A stretch of DNA of 64,000 nucleotides from Burkholderiales bacterium (GTDB taxonomy: Bacteria > Pseudomonadota > Gammaproteobacteria > Burkholderiales > SG8-41): the NCBI GenBank assembly GCA_036262035.1, contig DATAJS010000027.1:62001-126000 (forward strand), written 5' to 3'. The first letter of the stretch is position 1, and each line of letters starts with the position of its first letter. Under the pieces are notes generated by a model. It was not told where the DNA came from and searched no databases. It saw only the letters and a program-made list of their open reading frames with translations. The position numbers were made by a program, and so were the translations under genes. Below, one piece after another: positions 44,123-53,988 of the stretch.

Positions 44123-44782
44123 ATGACTCAGGACGAACTGAAACAAGCGGTCGCCCGGGCGGCGATCGACCACGTGCCGATGGGTGGCATCATCGGCGTC
44201 GGCACCGGCTCGACCGCGAACTTCTTCATCGAAGAGCTCGGCAGGATCAAGCATCGCTTCGACGGCGCGGTGGCGAGCTCGGAAGCGACCGCGCAGCGGC
44301 TGAAAGCGCACGGGATACAGGTCGTCGACCTGAACTCGGTGCTGCAGCTCGAGGTCTACGTCGACGGCGCCGACGAGGTGAACCGGACTCTCTCGATGAT
44401 CAAGGGCGGCGGCGGCGCGCTCACGCGCGAGAAGATCGTCGCCGCGGTGTCGCGCAGCTTCGTGTGCATCGCGGACCAGAGCAAGCTCGTCGATGTGCTC
44501 GGCAAATTCCCGCTGCCGGTCGAGGTGATCCCGATGGCACGCTCGCACGTCGCGCGCGAGCTGGTGAAGCTCGGCGGCCAGCCCGAGTGGCGCCAGGGCA
44601 CGGTGACCGACAACGGCAACTGGATACTCGACGTCTACAACCTGGAGATCGCCGAGCCCGTCGCGCTCGAAGGCGAGATCAATCAGATTGCCGGCGTCGT
44701 CACCAACGGACTGTTCGCGCGCCGCGGCGCCGACGTGCTGCTGCTCGGCACGGCGGGCGGCGTGCAGACGATGAAGCGTTAA
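44123..44782 (+). CDS. rpiA: Ribose-5-phosphate isomerase A
   Basis: A 219-residue enzyme interconverting ribulose-5- and ribose-5-phosphate. Signatures are [15 protein letters not shown] (26-40), DGADEVN near residue 81 with the catalytic region, and [14 protein letters not shown] near 94. Length and motifs are standard. It is followed 10 bases later by yggX. Confidence 0.96.
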   Translation: MTQDELKQAVARAAIDHVPMGGIIGVGTGSTANFFIEELGRIKHRFDGAVASSEATAQRLKAHGIQVVDLNSVLQLEVYVDGADEVNRTLSMIKGGGGALTREKIVAAVSRSFVCIADQSKLVDVLGKFPLPVEVIPMARSHVARELVKLGGQPEWRQGTVTDNGNWILDVYNLEIAEPVALEGEINQIAGVVTNGLFARRGADVLLLGTAGGVQTMKR

Positions 44783-44792
44783 AGGATTACGT

Positions 44793-45065
44793 ATGGCCAG
44801 AATGGTGAATTGCGTGAAGCTGGGACGCGAAGCGGAAGGCCTCGATTTCCCGCCCTATCCCGGCCCGCTGGGCAAGCGCATCTACGACAACGTCTCGAAG
44901 GAAGCGTGGAAGGAGTGGATGGGACTCCAGACCATGCTCGTCAACGAGAACCGCCTCAACCTCGCCGACAAGAAAGCGCGCGATTACCTCGCGCAGCAGA
45001 TGGAGAAGCATTTCTTCGGGGAGGGGGCGGATAAGGCACAAGGCTACGTCCCGCCGTCGACCTGA
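44793..45065 (+). CDS. yggX: Fe(2+)-trafficking / oxidative damage protection protein YggX
   Basis: A 90-residue YggX protein. [24 protein letters not shown] (from residue 4) carries the conserved cysteine and the FPPYPG segment, and [17 protein letters not shown] and the HFFG tail complete the family pattern. YggX protects iron-sulfur clusters against oxidants. It is probably co-transcribed with rpiA. Confidence 0.95.
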   Translation: MARMVNCVKLGREAEGLDFPPYPGPLGKRIYDNVSKEAWKEWMGLQTMLVNENRLNLADKKARDYLAQQMEKHFFGEGADKAQGYVPPST

Positions 45066-45083
45066 AAACGCGAAAAGCAAATT

Positions 45084-45195
45084 AACCGCCAAGGACGCAA
45101 AGGACGCAAAGGACGCCAAGGAAAACCAAGCAAGAACAATTAAAACCTACGCGACCGAATCGCGTTCCTTTGCGTCCTTTGCGTCCTTTGCGGTT
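45084..45195. repeat. AAGGACGCA-iterated inverted repeat (copy C3)
   Basis: Arms hold three 9-base units on the left and matching ones on the right (GCGTCCTTT repeated), starting AACCGCC and ending GCGGTT. The loop of about 35 bases is not shared with other copies. It separates the convergent yggX and GGDEF/EAL genes and could end both transcripts. Confidence 0.8.
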
Positions 45196-45207
45196 CAAAT
45201 CGCTTTT

Positions 45208-48096
45208 TTACGCCCCCAAGGGAAGCTCGAGGTTTCGTTCCATCACCTCGACCAGCAGCGGGTGGTCGCCCGACGGCTTTTCCAGGTGGTAGCCCTGCAC
45301 GCAGTCGACGCGGAACTCCTTGAGCATCTGCAGCGTCGCTTCGTCCTCGACGCATTCCGCGATGGTCGTCTTGTGCAGCCCGCGCGCCACCGACACGATC
45401 GCCTTCACGAAGAGCTGGTTGTCGTAGTCGTGCGGCAGGTTGCGGATGAAGAGGCCGTCGATCTTCACCGCGTCCGCCTGCAGGTGCTTCAGATACGCGA
45501 ACGACGAGAAGCCCGTGCCGAAATCGTCCAGGCACACGCCGCAACCGGTCTGGCGCAGCGCCTCGATGAAGCGCTGGGCGTCGTGCAGGTCGGACACCGC
45601 GGAGGTCTCGGTGAGCTCCACGAGGAGCCGGCGCGGGCTCACGCCGCAGCGCTTCAACTGCTCGGCGATGTACTGCGGCAGCGTCGGCTCGTCGAACGAG
45701 CGCCCCGAGATGTTTACGGCGAGCGCCGGCACCGAGCGCGAGTCGGCGAGCATCTCGATCGATTCGCGCAGCACCCAGCGGTCGATGTCGATGATCTTGC
45801 CCGACTTCTCCGCCATCGGGATGAACTGCCCCGGCATGAGCATGCGCTGCGTGTCGTCCTTGTCGCGCATGCGCACCAGCACCTCGAAATGCGACAGCGA
45901 GCGGTCGCTGGTCGAATAGATGCCCTGGAACTGGAGCATCATGAGGCGGTTCTCGAGCGCGTGCAGGATGCGGTCGTTCCACGACAGGCGCGAGACCATC
46001 TGCATGGACGTGTCGAGCTCGCTGCGGTAGCTCCGCCACGCGTTCTTGCCCGCTTCCTTCGCCTGGTACATCGCCATGTCGGCACGCGCGATGAGGTCTT
46101 CGGCGTTGTCCGCATGGTCCGGATAGACCGCGATGCCGACGCTGGTGGTGAGCCGCAGGTTCTCGCCTTCGAACTGGAAGCGCACCGTCGCGATCGAGCG
46201 CGTGATGCGCTCGGCGAGGATGCGCAGCATGTCGTCCGAGATGTCGGGCACGAGGATCGCGAACTCGTCGCCGCCGAGGCGGCTGAAGAGCTCGTTGCGC
46301 CTCACCTGCCCCGCGACCTCGCCGGCGACGCGGATCAGCATCGCGTCGCCCGCGCGATGGCCGAAGGTGTCGTTGATGTACTTGAAGTCGTCGAGATCGA
46401 AGAACAGCAGTGCGAGCCTCGAGCCGTGGCGCTGCGCGTCGGCGATCATGCGCGCGAGCTCTTCGTTGAAGCGGTGACGGTTGTAGAGGCCGGTCAGCGC
46501 GTCGCGCTCGGCGAGATAGATGAGCTGGTCGGCGGTCTGGCGCTCGCGCGTCACGTCCTCGAACAGCCACAGGTAGCCGACGTGGCGCCCGGACGTGTCC
46601 AGCACCGCGTGCCCCTGCTGCGTGACGAGGCGGCCGTCCGCCATCTGCAGCTCGTACGCGGGCGAGGACTCGATGCCCTGCCCCTTGCGCAGGAGGTGGC
46701 GCGCCTGATCGCCGGGCCGCGCGAGCGCCGGCGTGCAGATCTCGAGGAGCTCTTCGGGCGCCGCGCCGACGGTGTTCGCCGACGGCGGCAGCGGCCACAT
46801 GCGGCCGAACGCGGGATTGCTGTAGATGACGCGATCATCCTCGGAGACGAACAGGATGCCGACGTCCATCGCGCCGAGCAGCGCGGCGAGCCGCGCGTGC
46901 TCGTCCTGCGCGCGTCCGAGGTATTCCTGCTGCACGCCCTGCGCGTCGCGCAGCTCGACCACGGTCATCTCGAGACGCTGCTCCGCCTCCTTGCGCTGCG
47001 TGATGTCGCGGATGCTGATGCGGATGCCCTGGTACGTGCGGCCGCGGTCGTAGATCGCGCGCCAGTCCGCCGCCGCCCAGAACTCGCTGCCGTCCTTGCG
47101 GAGCGCGTGGAACTCGAAGTCCTGCCCGGTGTTGCCGCGCAGCGCCCTGCGGATCTGGCGCATCACGCGGCCCGCGTCGGGGGGCGCGATGAACGGCGCG
47201 GGGAAGTTCGACACGCGCATGCATTCCTCGGGCGTGTAGCCGAACATGTCGTGCACGCGCGGGTTGATCCAGATGAGGCGGCCCTCGGGGCTGATCCACA
47301 GCTCGCAGTCGTAGCTGTAATCGGCGATCGCGTTGAACTTCTCCTGTCCGTCGGCGATCGCGGCGATGCGGCTCGCCAGCGCTTCGGCCATGGTGTTGAA
47401 CGCGTGCGTGAGCTGCGCCACCTCGTCCTTGCCGCGCACCGGCAGCCGCACCGACAGGTCGCCCGCCGCGAGCTGCGCGCTCGCGGCCGAAAGCCGGGTG
47501 AGATGGCGCGTGATCCAGTACGCCACCGCGACCATCGAGCCGGTGCCGAGGATGACCAGCAGCAGGCCGACCGCGAGGTTCTCGCGGATGAGCTCGGTGC
47601 GCGCGGTCTTGAGGTAATGCACCGGCACGCCGATCGCGAGCCGTCCCTGCCGCTCCGCGCCGAAGCGAAGCTCGACGTCGGTGTCGAAGACGCCGTCGTC
47701 GTCGCGCGCCCACAGCAGGTCTTCGCGCGCGGGTAGCGGACGTTTCCGATCCCAGCCGCTCGCGGCGACCGCCTTGCCTTTGCGGTCGAACAGGACGAGA
47801 TAGCTGAACGCCTGCTCGCGGCGCGCGGCGTCGAGCGCTTCCTGGAGCCGGCCGCGGTCGCCCTGCACGAGCGCGGGCGCGAGCGCCGCGTTGAGGAGCT
47901 GCTTCTGCTCTTCGAGATGGATGCGCGCGCGCTCGACGAGCTTGTCGTCCATCACGCTGATCGCGTTGTACACCAGCAGACCCAGCATCAGCAGCTGGAT
48001 CACCGCGCTCGCGAGCAGCAGCCGCGAGCGCAGCGGCAGATAGCTGCGCAGCGCCTGTGCGGCCGCGCGCCTCTCCTGGGGAGCGCGCGCCTTCAA
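45208..48096 (-). CDS. Membrane-bound PAS-GGDEF-EAL cyclic-di-GMP protein
   Basis: A 962-residue sensor. Order: TM1 (20-44), a periplasmic domain, TM2 (174-196), HAMP (about 197-250), a PAS domain (ending RDITQRKEAE near 380), a second PAS, GGDEF (RLGGDEF near 605-611) and EAL. The synthase motif is intact, but the upstream RxxD inhibitory site is replaced (RNEL). In the EAL domain the motif reads FEVLVR instead of EALLR, while ELTET, DDFGTG, VKID and AECVED with VQGYHLEKP remain. Both activities are plausible. TTG at 48096 overlaps the argA stop (TTGA); no ATG fits, since the longer frame lies inside argA. Confidence 0.88.
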   Translation of the reverse strand: MKARAPQERRAAAQALRSYLPLRSRLLLASAVIQLLMLGLLVYNAISVMDDKLVERARIHLEEQKQLLNAALAPALVQGDRGRLQEALDAARREQAFSYLVLFDRKGKAVAASGWDRKRPLPAREDLLWARDDDGVFDTDVELRFGAERQGRLAIGVPVHYLKTARTELIRENLAVGLLLVILGTGSMVAVAYWITRHLTRLSAASAQLAAGDLSVRLPVRGKDEVAQLTHAFNTMAEALASRIAAIADGQEKFNAIADYSYDCELWISPEGRLIWINPRVHDMFGYTPEECMRVSNFPAPFIAPPDAGRVMRQIRRALRGNTGQDFEFHALRKDGSEFWAAADWRAIYDRGRTYQGIRISIRDITQRKEAEQRLEMTVVELRDAQGVQQEYLGRAQDEHARLAALLGAMDVGILFVSEDDRVIYSNPAFGRMWPLPPSANTVGAAPEELLEICTPALARPGDQARHLLRKGQGIESSPAYELQMADGRLVTQQGHAVLDTSGRHVGYLWLFEDVTRERQTADQLIYLAERDALTGLYNRHRFNEELARMIADAQRHGSRLALLFFDLDDFKYINDTFGHRAGDAMLIRVAGEVAGQVRRNELFSRLGGDEFAILVPDISDDMLRILAERITRSIATVRFQFEGENLRLTTSVGIAVYPDHADNAEDLIARADMAMYQAKEAGKNAWRSYRSELDTSMQMVSRLSWNDRILHALENRLMMLQFQGIYSTSDRSLSHFEVLVRMRDKDDTQRMLMPGQFIPMAEKSGKIIDIDRWVLRESIEMLADSRSVPALAVNISGRSFDEPTLPQYIAEQLKRCGVSPRRLLVELTETSAVSDLHDAQRFIEALRQTGCGVCLDDFGTGFSSFAYLKHLQADAVKIDGLFIRNLPHDYDNQLFVKAIVSVARGLHKTTIAECVEDEATLQMLKEFRVDCVQGYHLEKPSGDHPLLVEVMERNLELPLGA

Positions 48097-49424
48097 ATCC
48101 GCTTCATCAGCACCACCGAACGGCGCTGCCAGTTGTAGAGCTCGCGTTTGGGCGCCGGGAGGTCTTCGATCCCGGTCTCGGTGAAGCCGCGCTCGACGAA
48201 CCAGTGCTCGGCGCGCGTCGTCAGGACGAACAGGCGCTTCAACTTCATGCGTTTCGCGCGGGCCTCGATCTCGGACACCAGGCGCTCGCCCGCGCCCTGG
48301 CTGCGGAAGTGGGGATGCACCGCCAGCGCCGCGAGCTCGCCGACGCGCTCTTCCGGAAACGGGTACAGCGCCGCGCATGCGATGACGATGCCATCGTGCT
48401 CGATCACGACGAAGCGGCCGATCTCGCTTTCGAGCAGGCCGCGGTTGCGCTTGACGAGGACGCCTTCGGACTCGAGCGCCTCGATCAACTGCAGGATGCC
48501 GCCGATGTCCTCGGGCCGGGCGCTTCTCAGCGTCTGGATCGGGTCGGGCGTGATCAGCGTGCCGACGCCCTTGTGCGTGAAGAGCTCGAGCAGCAGCGAA
48601 TCGTCGATGTGCCCCGAGATGAGATGCGCGCGCGCAACACCCTGCTCGATGGCCCGGACCGCCGCGGGCAGATAGAAATGCACGTCGGTGTCCGCGTGGC
48701 CGGCGCGCGCGATGATCGATTTCGCGCTCTTCACCGTGAGCTCGCGCTGGAGCTCGCCGCGGCGGCTCGGCACGCCCGGCGTGTCCATCATGAAGATGAG
48801 CTTCTCCGCCTGCAGCGCGGCCGCGGTCGACGCCGCGACGTCTTCGAGCGCGAGGTTGAACACTTCACCGGTGGGCGAGTACCCCAGGGGCGAGAGCAGC
48901 ACGAGCTCGTTGTCGGCGAGGCGGCGCTGGATCGCGACCGCGTCGACCTTGCGCACTTCGCCGGTGTGCATGAAATCGATGCCGTCGAGCACGCCGATCG
49001 GCTTGGCGGTGATGAAGTTGCCGCTCGCGACGCGGATGTCGGCGCCCGCCATCGGCGAGTTCGGAAGCCCCATCGACAGCCACGCTTCGATCTCCACGCG
49101 CAGACGGCCGCTCGCCTCCTTGGCCGCCGCGAGCGCGATGTCGTCGGTCACGCGCAGGCCGCGGTGGAAGCGGCTCTGGTGCCCGCGCTCGGCGAGACGC
49201 GCTTCGATCTGCTGGCGCGAGCCGTGGACGAGCACGAGATGCACGCCGAGCGCGGCGAGCAGGTTGAGGTCGTGCGTCAGATCGTAGAAGCGTCCGTCGC
49301 TCGCGAGATCGCCGCCGAATGCGATGACGAAGACCTTGCCGCGAAACGCGTGGATGTACGGGGCGACCGACTGGAACCAGTCGATGAAGCGATCCTGGCT
49401 CGACAGGCGGTGACGCCGAGCCAC
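48093..49424 (-). CDS. argA: Amino-acid N-acetyltransferase (N-acetylglutamate synthase)
   Basis: The protein joins an N-terminal amino-acid-kinase fold (SVAPYIHAFRGKVFVIAFGGDL, VLVHGSRQQIE) that binds arginine to a C-terminal GNAT domain (VHPHFRSQGAGERLV near 380). It catalyses the first arginine step. From the GTG at 49424 it has 443 residues, equal to E. coli ArgA; an ATG at 49550 would add 42 residues unlike the family. No clear ribosome site precedes the GTG, so the start is uncertain. It overlaps the c-di-GMP gene by 4 bases. Confidence 0.91.
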   Translation of the reverse strand: MARRHRLSSQDRFIDWFQSVAPYIHAFRGKVFVIAFGGDLASDGRFYDLTHDLNLLAALGVHLVLVHGSRQQIEARLAERGHQSRFHRGLRVTDDIALAAAKEASGRLRVEIEAWLSMGLPNSPMAGADIRVASGNFITAKPIGVLDGIDFMHTGEVRKVDAVAIQRRLADNELVLLSPLGYSPTGEVFNLALEDVAASTAAALQAEKLIFMMDTPGVPSRRGELQRELTVKSAKSIIARAGHADTDVHFYLPAAVRAIEQGVARAHLISGHIDDSLLLELFTHKGVGTLITPDPIQTLRSARPEDIGGILQLIEALESEGVLVKRNRGLLESEIGRFVVIEHDGIVIACAALYPFPEERVGELAALAVHPHFRSQGAGERLVSEIEARAKRMKLKRLFVLTTRAEHWFVERGFTETGIEDLPAPKRELYNWQRRSVVLMKRI

Positions 49425-49577
49425 CGCCGAGCCGGCTGCGCCGTTATCCCCCCCTGGCGTGTCCTGTCTTTGCGTAATTTGGAATACTCCTGCTGACGTC
49501 GAGCACGAGCATGCCAGGCTCGCCGGTAAATAACAGATATTATGCGACAACGTCTGTAAGGAAAAGCCTTACGCGTC

Positions 49578-49610
49578 AGGAATCTCTGGAACAAAGTTCC
49601 ACAGATTCCT
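49578..49610. repeat. Inverted repeat between rsmE and argA
   Basis: AGGAATCT-ct-GGAAC and GTTCC-ac-AGATTCCT pair with a 3-base loop, just after the rsmE stop on the minus strand. No T-run follows. A smaller GTAAGG/CCTTAC hairpin is at 49556-49572. Either could be an mRNA-stability or attenuator structure ahead of argA. Confidence 0.6.
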
Positions 49611-49616
49611 TAACGT

Positions 49617-50351
49617 TCAGAAATCGCCCCAGAGCGCCTGCATCGCCGCGAGCGCGGCGAGCGCCGCAGTCTCGGTGCGCAACACGCGCGGCCCGAGGCG
49701 CACGCCCTGGAAGCCGGCGGCGCTCGCGTCTTCCTGCTCGCGCGGTGAGAGCCCGCCCTCGGGCCCGATGAAGAGCGCGATCGAGCGTTCGGGTCGTTGC
49801 AGGTCACGCAGGCTCGATGCCGCGTCGGGAGAGAGCGTCAGCTTCAGCGCATCCGGCGGCAATTGCGCGAGCCAGCCGGTCACGCTCGCCACCGGCGCGA
49901 CCTCCGGCACCCGGTTGCGGCCCGACTGCTCGCACGCCGCGACCGCGATGCCCTGCCAGTGCGCCACGCGCTTGACCGCCCGCTCGCCGGAGAGACGTAC
50001 GACGCTGCGCTCGGTGGCGAGCGGCTGTATCGCGGCCACCCCGAGCTCGACCGCTTTCTGCACGGTGTAGTCCATGCGCTCGCCGCTCGAGATGCCCTGG
50101 GCGAGCGTGACCGACAGCGGCGACTCGCGATCGACCTCGCGCGGATCGGCGACGCGCAGCGTCACCGCCGATTTGCCGATGCGCTCGATGGTGGCGGGAT
50201 ACTCCAGGCCCCTGCCGTCGAAGACGATGCACACGTCGCCCTCGCCGAGCCGCAGCACGTGGAGCAGATGGTGCGCGGCTTCGGCGGGCGCCTCGAAGAT
50301 GCCGTGGGGCGGGATTTCGTCGGGAACGTAGACGCGGATGGTTCTGGCCAT
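49617..50351 (-). CDS. rsmE: 16S rRNA m3U1498 methyltransferase
   Basis: A 244-residue SPOUT methyltransferase. An N-terminal PUA-like part (HHLLHVLRLGEGD) is followed by LAQGISSGERMDYTVQKAVELGV near 82 and the knotted SAM site IALFIGPEGGLSPREQEDA near 195 and LGPRVLRTETAALAAL near 225. It methylates U1498 in the decoding site. The ATG at 50351 fits the family. Confidence 0.94.
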   Translation of the reverse strand: MARTIRVYVPDEIPPHGIFEAPAEAAHHLLHVLRLGEGDVCIVFDGRGLEYPATIERIGKSAVTLRVADPREVDRESPLSVTLAQGISSGERMDYTVQKAVELGVAAIQPLATERSVVRLSGERAVKRVAHWQGIAVAACEQSGRNRVPEVAPVASVTGWLAQLPPDALKLTLSPDAASSLRDLQRPERSIALFIGPEGGLSPREQEDASAAGFQGVRLGPRVLRTETAALAALAAMQALWGDF

Positions 50352-50437
50352 TGCGCCGCGATTATGCCGCACCCTTCGCTGGCTCCGGGCATCGCGCAGG
50401 ACTAGAATTCGCAGTTTTCGCGGTTTGGGCGACAGCC

Positions 50438-51856
50438 TTGAAAATCGTCATCCTCGGCGCGGGCCAGGTCGGCTCTTCGGTCGCCGAAAACCTGGTCTCC
50501 GAACAGAACGACATCACCGTCGTCGACCTCTCGGGCGACCGGCTTAAGAAACTGCAGGACCGCTTCGACCTCAGGACTTTCGTCGGCAACGCCGCGCATC
50601 CGGCGGTGCTCGAGGAGGCCGGTGCGCGCGACGCCGACATGATCCTCGCGGTCACGCAGAGCGACGAGACCAACATGGTCGCGTGCAAGCTCGCGGCGAC
50701 GATGTTCAACATCCCCACCAAGATCGCGCGCATCCGCTCGGCCGATTACCTGTCGCACCCCGAGATCTTCTCGCCCGAGAACTTCTCGGTCGATTCGGCG
50801 ATCTGCCCCGAGCAGGTCCTGACCGATTACATCGCCAAGCTGCTCGAGTTTCCCGAAGCGCTGCAGGTGCTGGAGTTCGCCGACGGGCGCGTGAGCCTCG
50901 TCGCGGTGCGCGCGTTCCACGGCGGTCCCCTCGTCGGCCACGCGATCTCGCACCTGAAGAACCACATGCCGAACATCGACGCCCGAGTGGCGGCGATCTT
51001 CCGCCAGGAGGCGCCGATCATCCCGCAGGGCGACACCGTGGTCGAAGCCGGCGACGAAGTGTTCTTCCTCGCCGCGACGAAGAACATCCGCGGCATCCTG
51101 CGCGAGCTGCGGCGCATGGACAAGCCGGTGAAGCGGGTGATGATCGGCGGCGGCGGCAACATCGGTCGCAGGCTCGCCAAGCAGATCGAGAAGCGCTACG
51201 AGGTCAAGCTCATCGAGTTCAACAAGGCGAACGCCGAGAAGCTCGCCGCCGACCTCGACAGCACGCTGGTGCTCGCCGGCGACGTCTCCGACGAGGAGCT
51301 CCTGCACGAGGAGAACATCGGCGAGATGGACGTCTACTGCGCGCTCACCAACGACGACGAGAACAACATCATGAGCGCGCTGCTCGCCAAGCGCATGGGC
51401 GTGCGCAAGGTGATCGCGCTCATCAATCGCTCGAGCTACGTGAACCTCGTGCAGAGCGGCCAGATCGACATCGCCATCTCGCCCGCACAGACGACGATCG
51501 GCACGCTGCTCGCGCGCGTGCGGCGCGGCGACTGCGTGGCGGTGCACTCGCTGCGCCGGGGCGCGGCCGAGGCGCTCGAGCTCGTCGCGCACGGCGATGC
51601 CCGGTCCTCCAAGGTCGTCGGCCGCAAGATCGAGGAGCTCGACCTGCCCAAGGGCGCCACCATCGGCGCGATCGTCCGCCGCACCGCGAAGGAAGCGGCG
51701 CGCGGCGACAGCACGGGCGTGTGGGATTACCAGGTGATCATGGCGCACCACGACGTGGTGATCGAGCCCGACGACCACGTGATCGTCTTCGTGGTGAACA
51801 AGCGCAACGTGCCGAAGGTCGAGAAGCTCTTCCAGGTGAACGTGAGCTTCCTGTGA
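50438..51856 (+). CDS. trkA: Trk potassium uptake regulatory subunit TrkA
   Basis: A cytoplasmic gating subunit with two tandem RCK units: NAD-binding loops VILGAGQVGSSVA near residue 4 and MIGGGGNIGRRLA near 236, each followed by an RCK-C domain. The TTG at 50438 gives the canonical N-terminus KIVILGAG; the longer ATG frame overlaps the rsmE promoter region. It binds the TrkH pore encoded 8 bases downstream. Confidence 0.93.
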   Translation: MKIVILGAGQVGSSVAENLVSEQNDITVVDLSGDRLKKLQDRFDLRTFVGNAAHPAVLEEAGARDADMILAVTQSDETNMVACKLAATMFNIPTKIARIRSADYLSHPEIFSPENFSVDSAICPEQVLTDYIAKLLEFPEALQVLEFADGRVSLVAVRAFHGGPLVGHAISHLKNHMPNIDARVAAIFRQEAPIIPQGDTVVEAGDEVFFLAATKNIRGILRELRRMDKPVKRVMIGGGGNIGRRLAKQIEKRYEVKLIEFNKANAEKLAADLDSTLVLAGDVSDEELLHEENIGEMDVYCALTNDDENNIMSALLAKRMGVRKVIALINRSSYVNLVQSGQIDIAISPAQTTIGTLLARVRRGDCVAVHSLRRGAAEALELVAHGDARSSKVVGRKIEELDLPKGATIGAIVRRTAKEAARGDSTGVWDYQVIMAHHDVVIEPDDHVIVFVVNKRNVPKVEKLFQVNVSFL

Positions 51857-51864
51857 CCCGCTAA

Positions 51865-53316
51865 ATGTGGATCACCGCCAGCCTGCCGATCCTCGGCCTC
51901 GTCGCGATGGCGATGAGCCTGTCGTATCTGCTCCCGCTCGGGGTATCGCTGTGGACGGACGACGGCATCTCCGACGTCTTCGCGATCGCGCTCGCGGTGA
52001 ACTTCGTGAGCGGCCTGATGCTCTGGTTCCCGACGCGCGGCACGCGGCGCGAGCTCCAGCTCAGGGAAGGCATCCTCTTCATCGCGCTGGTGTGGATCGG
52101 CGGCGCGCTGTTCGCGGCGCTTCCGCTCCTGATGGCGCTCGGCCTGACCTTCACCGATTCGTATTTCGAGGCGATGTCGGCGCTGACCGCGACCGGCGCG
52201 ACGCTGATCGACGGCCTCGACGATCTCGCGCCTTCGCTCAACGTGTGGCGCGCCGAGCTGCAGTGGCTGGGCGGCATGGGCGTCATCGTGCTGGTGGTCG
52301 CGGTGCTGCCGATGATCGGCGTCGGCGGGCGCCAGATCACCAAAGCCGAGATTCCCGGCCCGATGAAGGACGACCAGCTCACGCCGCGCATGACGCAGAC
52401 CGCGAAAGGTCTGTGGATCGTGTATTTCGCGCTGACGCTGGCGTGCCTGCTCGCCTACAAGATGGCCGGCATGGACTGGCTCGATGCGCTGATCCACAGC
52501 TTCACCACGCTCTCGCTCGGGGGCTTCTCTTCGCACGATGCGAGCATCGGCTTCTACGACTCGCTGCCGATCGAGATCGTGGCGATCGTCTTCATGACGC
52601 TCGCCGGCATCAACTTCGCGACCCACTTCCGCATCTGGCAGTCGCGCAGCTTCGCCGCGGCGAAGCTCGACACCGAGCTGCCCTATTATCTGCTCGTGCT
52701 CGTGCTCAGCGTCGCCGGCATCAGCTTCTTTCTGTGGAGCCGCGGCGTCTACGAAGACTTCGCGGACGCGCTGCGTTACGCCGCGTTCAACACGATCTCG
52801 GTCGCGACCAACACCGGCTACGCGACGGTCGATTACGCGCAGTGGCCGGTGTTCGCGCCGCTGTGGCTCATGTTCCTCGGCACGTTCGCGGCGTGCTCGG
52901 GCTCGGCCGGCGGCGGCATCAAGATGATCCGCGCGATCATCCTGTCGCGGCAGATGGCGCGCGAGCTCAACAAGCTCGCCCACCCCAACGCGATCTCGCC
53001 GCTGAAGATCCAGAACCGCGTGGTGCCGAACCAGGTGGTGTTCGCGGTGCTCGCGTTCTTCTTCGCATGGCTCGCCACGCTGGTCACCACGACGCTGGTG
53101 CTGACGCTGTCGGGGCTCGACCTGCTCACCGCGTTCTCCGCGGCCGTCGCCTCGCTCAACAACATCGGTCCCGGACTGCACGAAATCGGCCCGGCGGCGA
53201 ACTTCTCGGTCCTTTCCGACTTCCAAACGTGGGTATGCTCGATCGCAATGTTGCTGGGGCGTCTGGAGCTGCTGACCGTGCTGGTCATATTCACCCCCGC
53301 TTTCTGGCGTAAGTAG
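51865..53316 (+). CDS. trkH: Trk potassium uptake channel TrkH
   Basis: A 483-residue membrane channel with four pore repeats (MPM units). Filter-like segments include [13 protein letters not shown] near 110, [14 protein letters not shown] near 213, [13 protein letters not shown] near 312 and the [11 protein letters not shown] signature near 350. The protein imports K+ under TrkA control. Its TAG stop is the first triplet of repeat E4. Confidence 0.95.
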   Translation: MWITASLPILGLVAMAMSLSYLLPLGVSLWTDDGISDVFAIALAVNFVSGLMLWFPTRGTRRELQLREGILFIALVWIGGALFAALPLLMALGLTFTDSYFEAMSALTATGATLIDGLDDLAPSLNVWRAELQWLGGMGVIVLVVAVLPMIGVGGRQITKAEIPGPMKDDQLTPRMTQTAKGLWIVYFALTLACLLAYKMAGMDWLDALIHSFTTLSLGGFSSHDASIGFYDSLPIEIVAIVFMTLAGINFATHFRIWQSRSFAAAKLDTELPYYLLVLVLSVAGISFFLWSRGVYEDFADALRYAAFNTISVATNTGYATVDYAQWPVFAPLWLMFLGTFAACSGSAGGGIKMIRAIILSRQMARELNKLAHPNAISPLKIQNRVVPNQVVFAVLAFFFAWLATLVTTTLVLTLSGLDLLTAFSAAVASLNNIGPGLHEIGPAANFSVLSDFQTWVCSIAMLLGRLELLTVLVIFTPAFWRK

Positions 53317-53376
53317 CGCAGGCGCCCCGCCTGCCAAAGCAGGGTCCCTTTTTCTGCAGGCGATTGCGCCTGCGCT
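53314..53376. repeat. TAGCGCAGGCG palindrome (copy E4)
   Basis: Arms TAGCGCAGGCG and CGCCTGCGCTA (ending 53376) enclose CCGCCTGC/GCAGGCG and a TCCCTTTTTC stretch. It begins with the trkH stop codon and ends 13 bases before yqgE. Confidence 0.8.
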
Positions 53377-53389
53377 ACACTTCCACCCC

Positions 53390-53950
53390 ATGCAGAAGGT
53401 AAACCTGACTCACCACTTCCTGATCGCCATGCCCGCGATGGCGGACCCGCATTTCGCGAAGTCGCTGACGTTCGTGTGCGAGCACAACGACCAGGGCGCG
53501 CTGGGCATCGTGGTGAACCGGCCGATCGAGATGAACCTGCACTCGCTGCTCGAGCAGGTGAGCATCGCCCCCGATACCGACGCCTGGAAGTCGGTGGCGG
53601 TGCACTTCGGCGGACCGGTGCAGGTCGATCGCGGCTTCGTGCTGCACACCCCGGTCGGCGACTGGCAGTCGACGCTCAAGGTCTCCCCCGATCTCGGTCT
53701 CACGACGTCCAAGGACATCCTCGAAGCGGTCGCGCGCGGCCAGGGCCCGCGGCAGATCCTGGTGACGCTCGGTTACGCCGGCTGGGCGCCGGGACAGCTC
53801 GAGCACGAGCTCGCGCAGAACGCGTGGCTCACGGTGCAGGCCAAGCCCGAGGTGATCTTCGACCTGCCCGCCGACGAGCGCCTGCCCGCGGCGATGAACC
53901 TCCTCGGCGTCGACTACGCCAACCTTTCGGACGCCGCCGGGCACGCGTGA
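53390..53950 (+). CDS. yqgE: YqgE/AlgH family protein
   Basis: A 186-residue DUF179 protein with the family start [36 protein letters not shown] near residue 34, and [19 protein letters not shown] near 125. Function is unproven. It is translationally linked to ruvX through a short frame, the usual yqgE-ruvX pairing. Confidence 0.92.
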   Translation: MQKVNLTHHFLIAMPAMADPHFAKSLTFVCEHNDQGALGIVVNRPIEMNLHSLLEQVSIAPDTDAWKSVAVHFGGPVQVDRGFVLHTPVGDWQSTLKVSPDLGLTTSKDILEAVARGQGPRQILVTLGYAGWAPGQLEHELAQNAWLTVQAKPEVIFDLPADERLPAAMNLLGVDYANLSDAAGHA

Positions 53951-53988
53951 CCGCCGTGAGCACCACCGTGCTCGTGTTCGCCCAGTGA
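53947..53988 (+). CDS. Possible 13-codon coupling frame made by duplication of the ruvX start
   Basis: GTG at 53947 overlaps the yqgE stop as GTGA and the frame ends with a TGA that overlaps the ruvX GTG (53985) in the same way. It would encode [13 protein letters not shown], and its STTVL-F part copies the ruvX N-terminus (MSTTVLAF). The segments 53956-53984 and 53985-54013 are imperfect tandem copies offset by 29 bases. It probably has no product function; it may only carry ribosomes from yqgE to ruvX. Confidence 0.35.
   Translation: MTAVSTTVLVFAQ

Noticed and set aside
45262..47736. 824-codon plus-strand frame opposite the GGDEF/EAL gene
   Set aside because: Long only because of high GC; no domains, and the opposite strand has complete PAS-GGDEF-EAL motifs.
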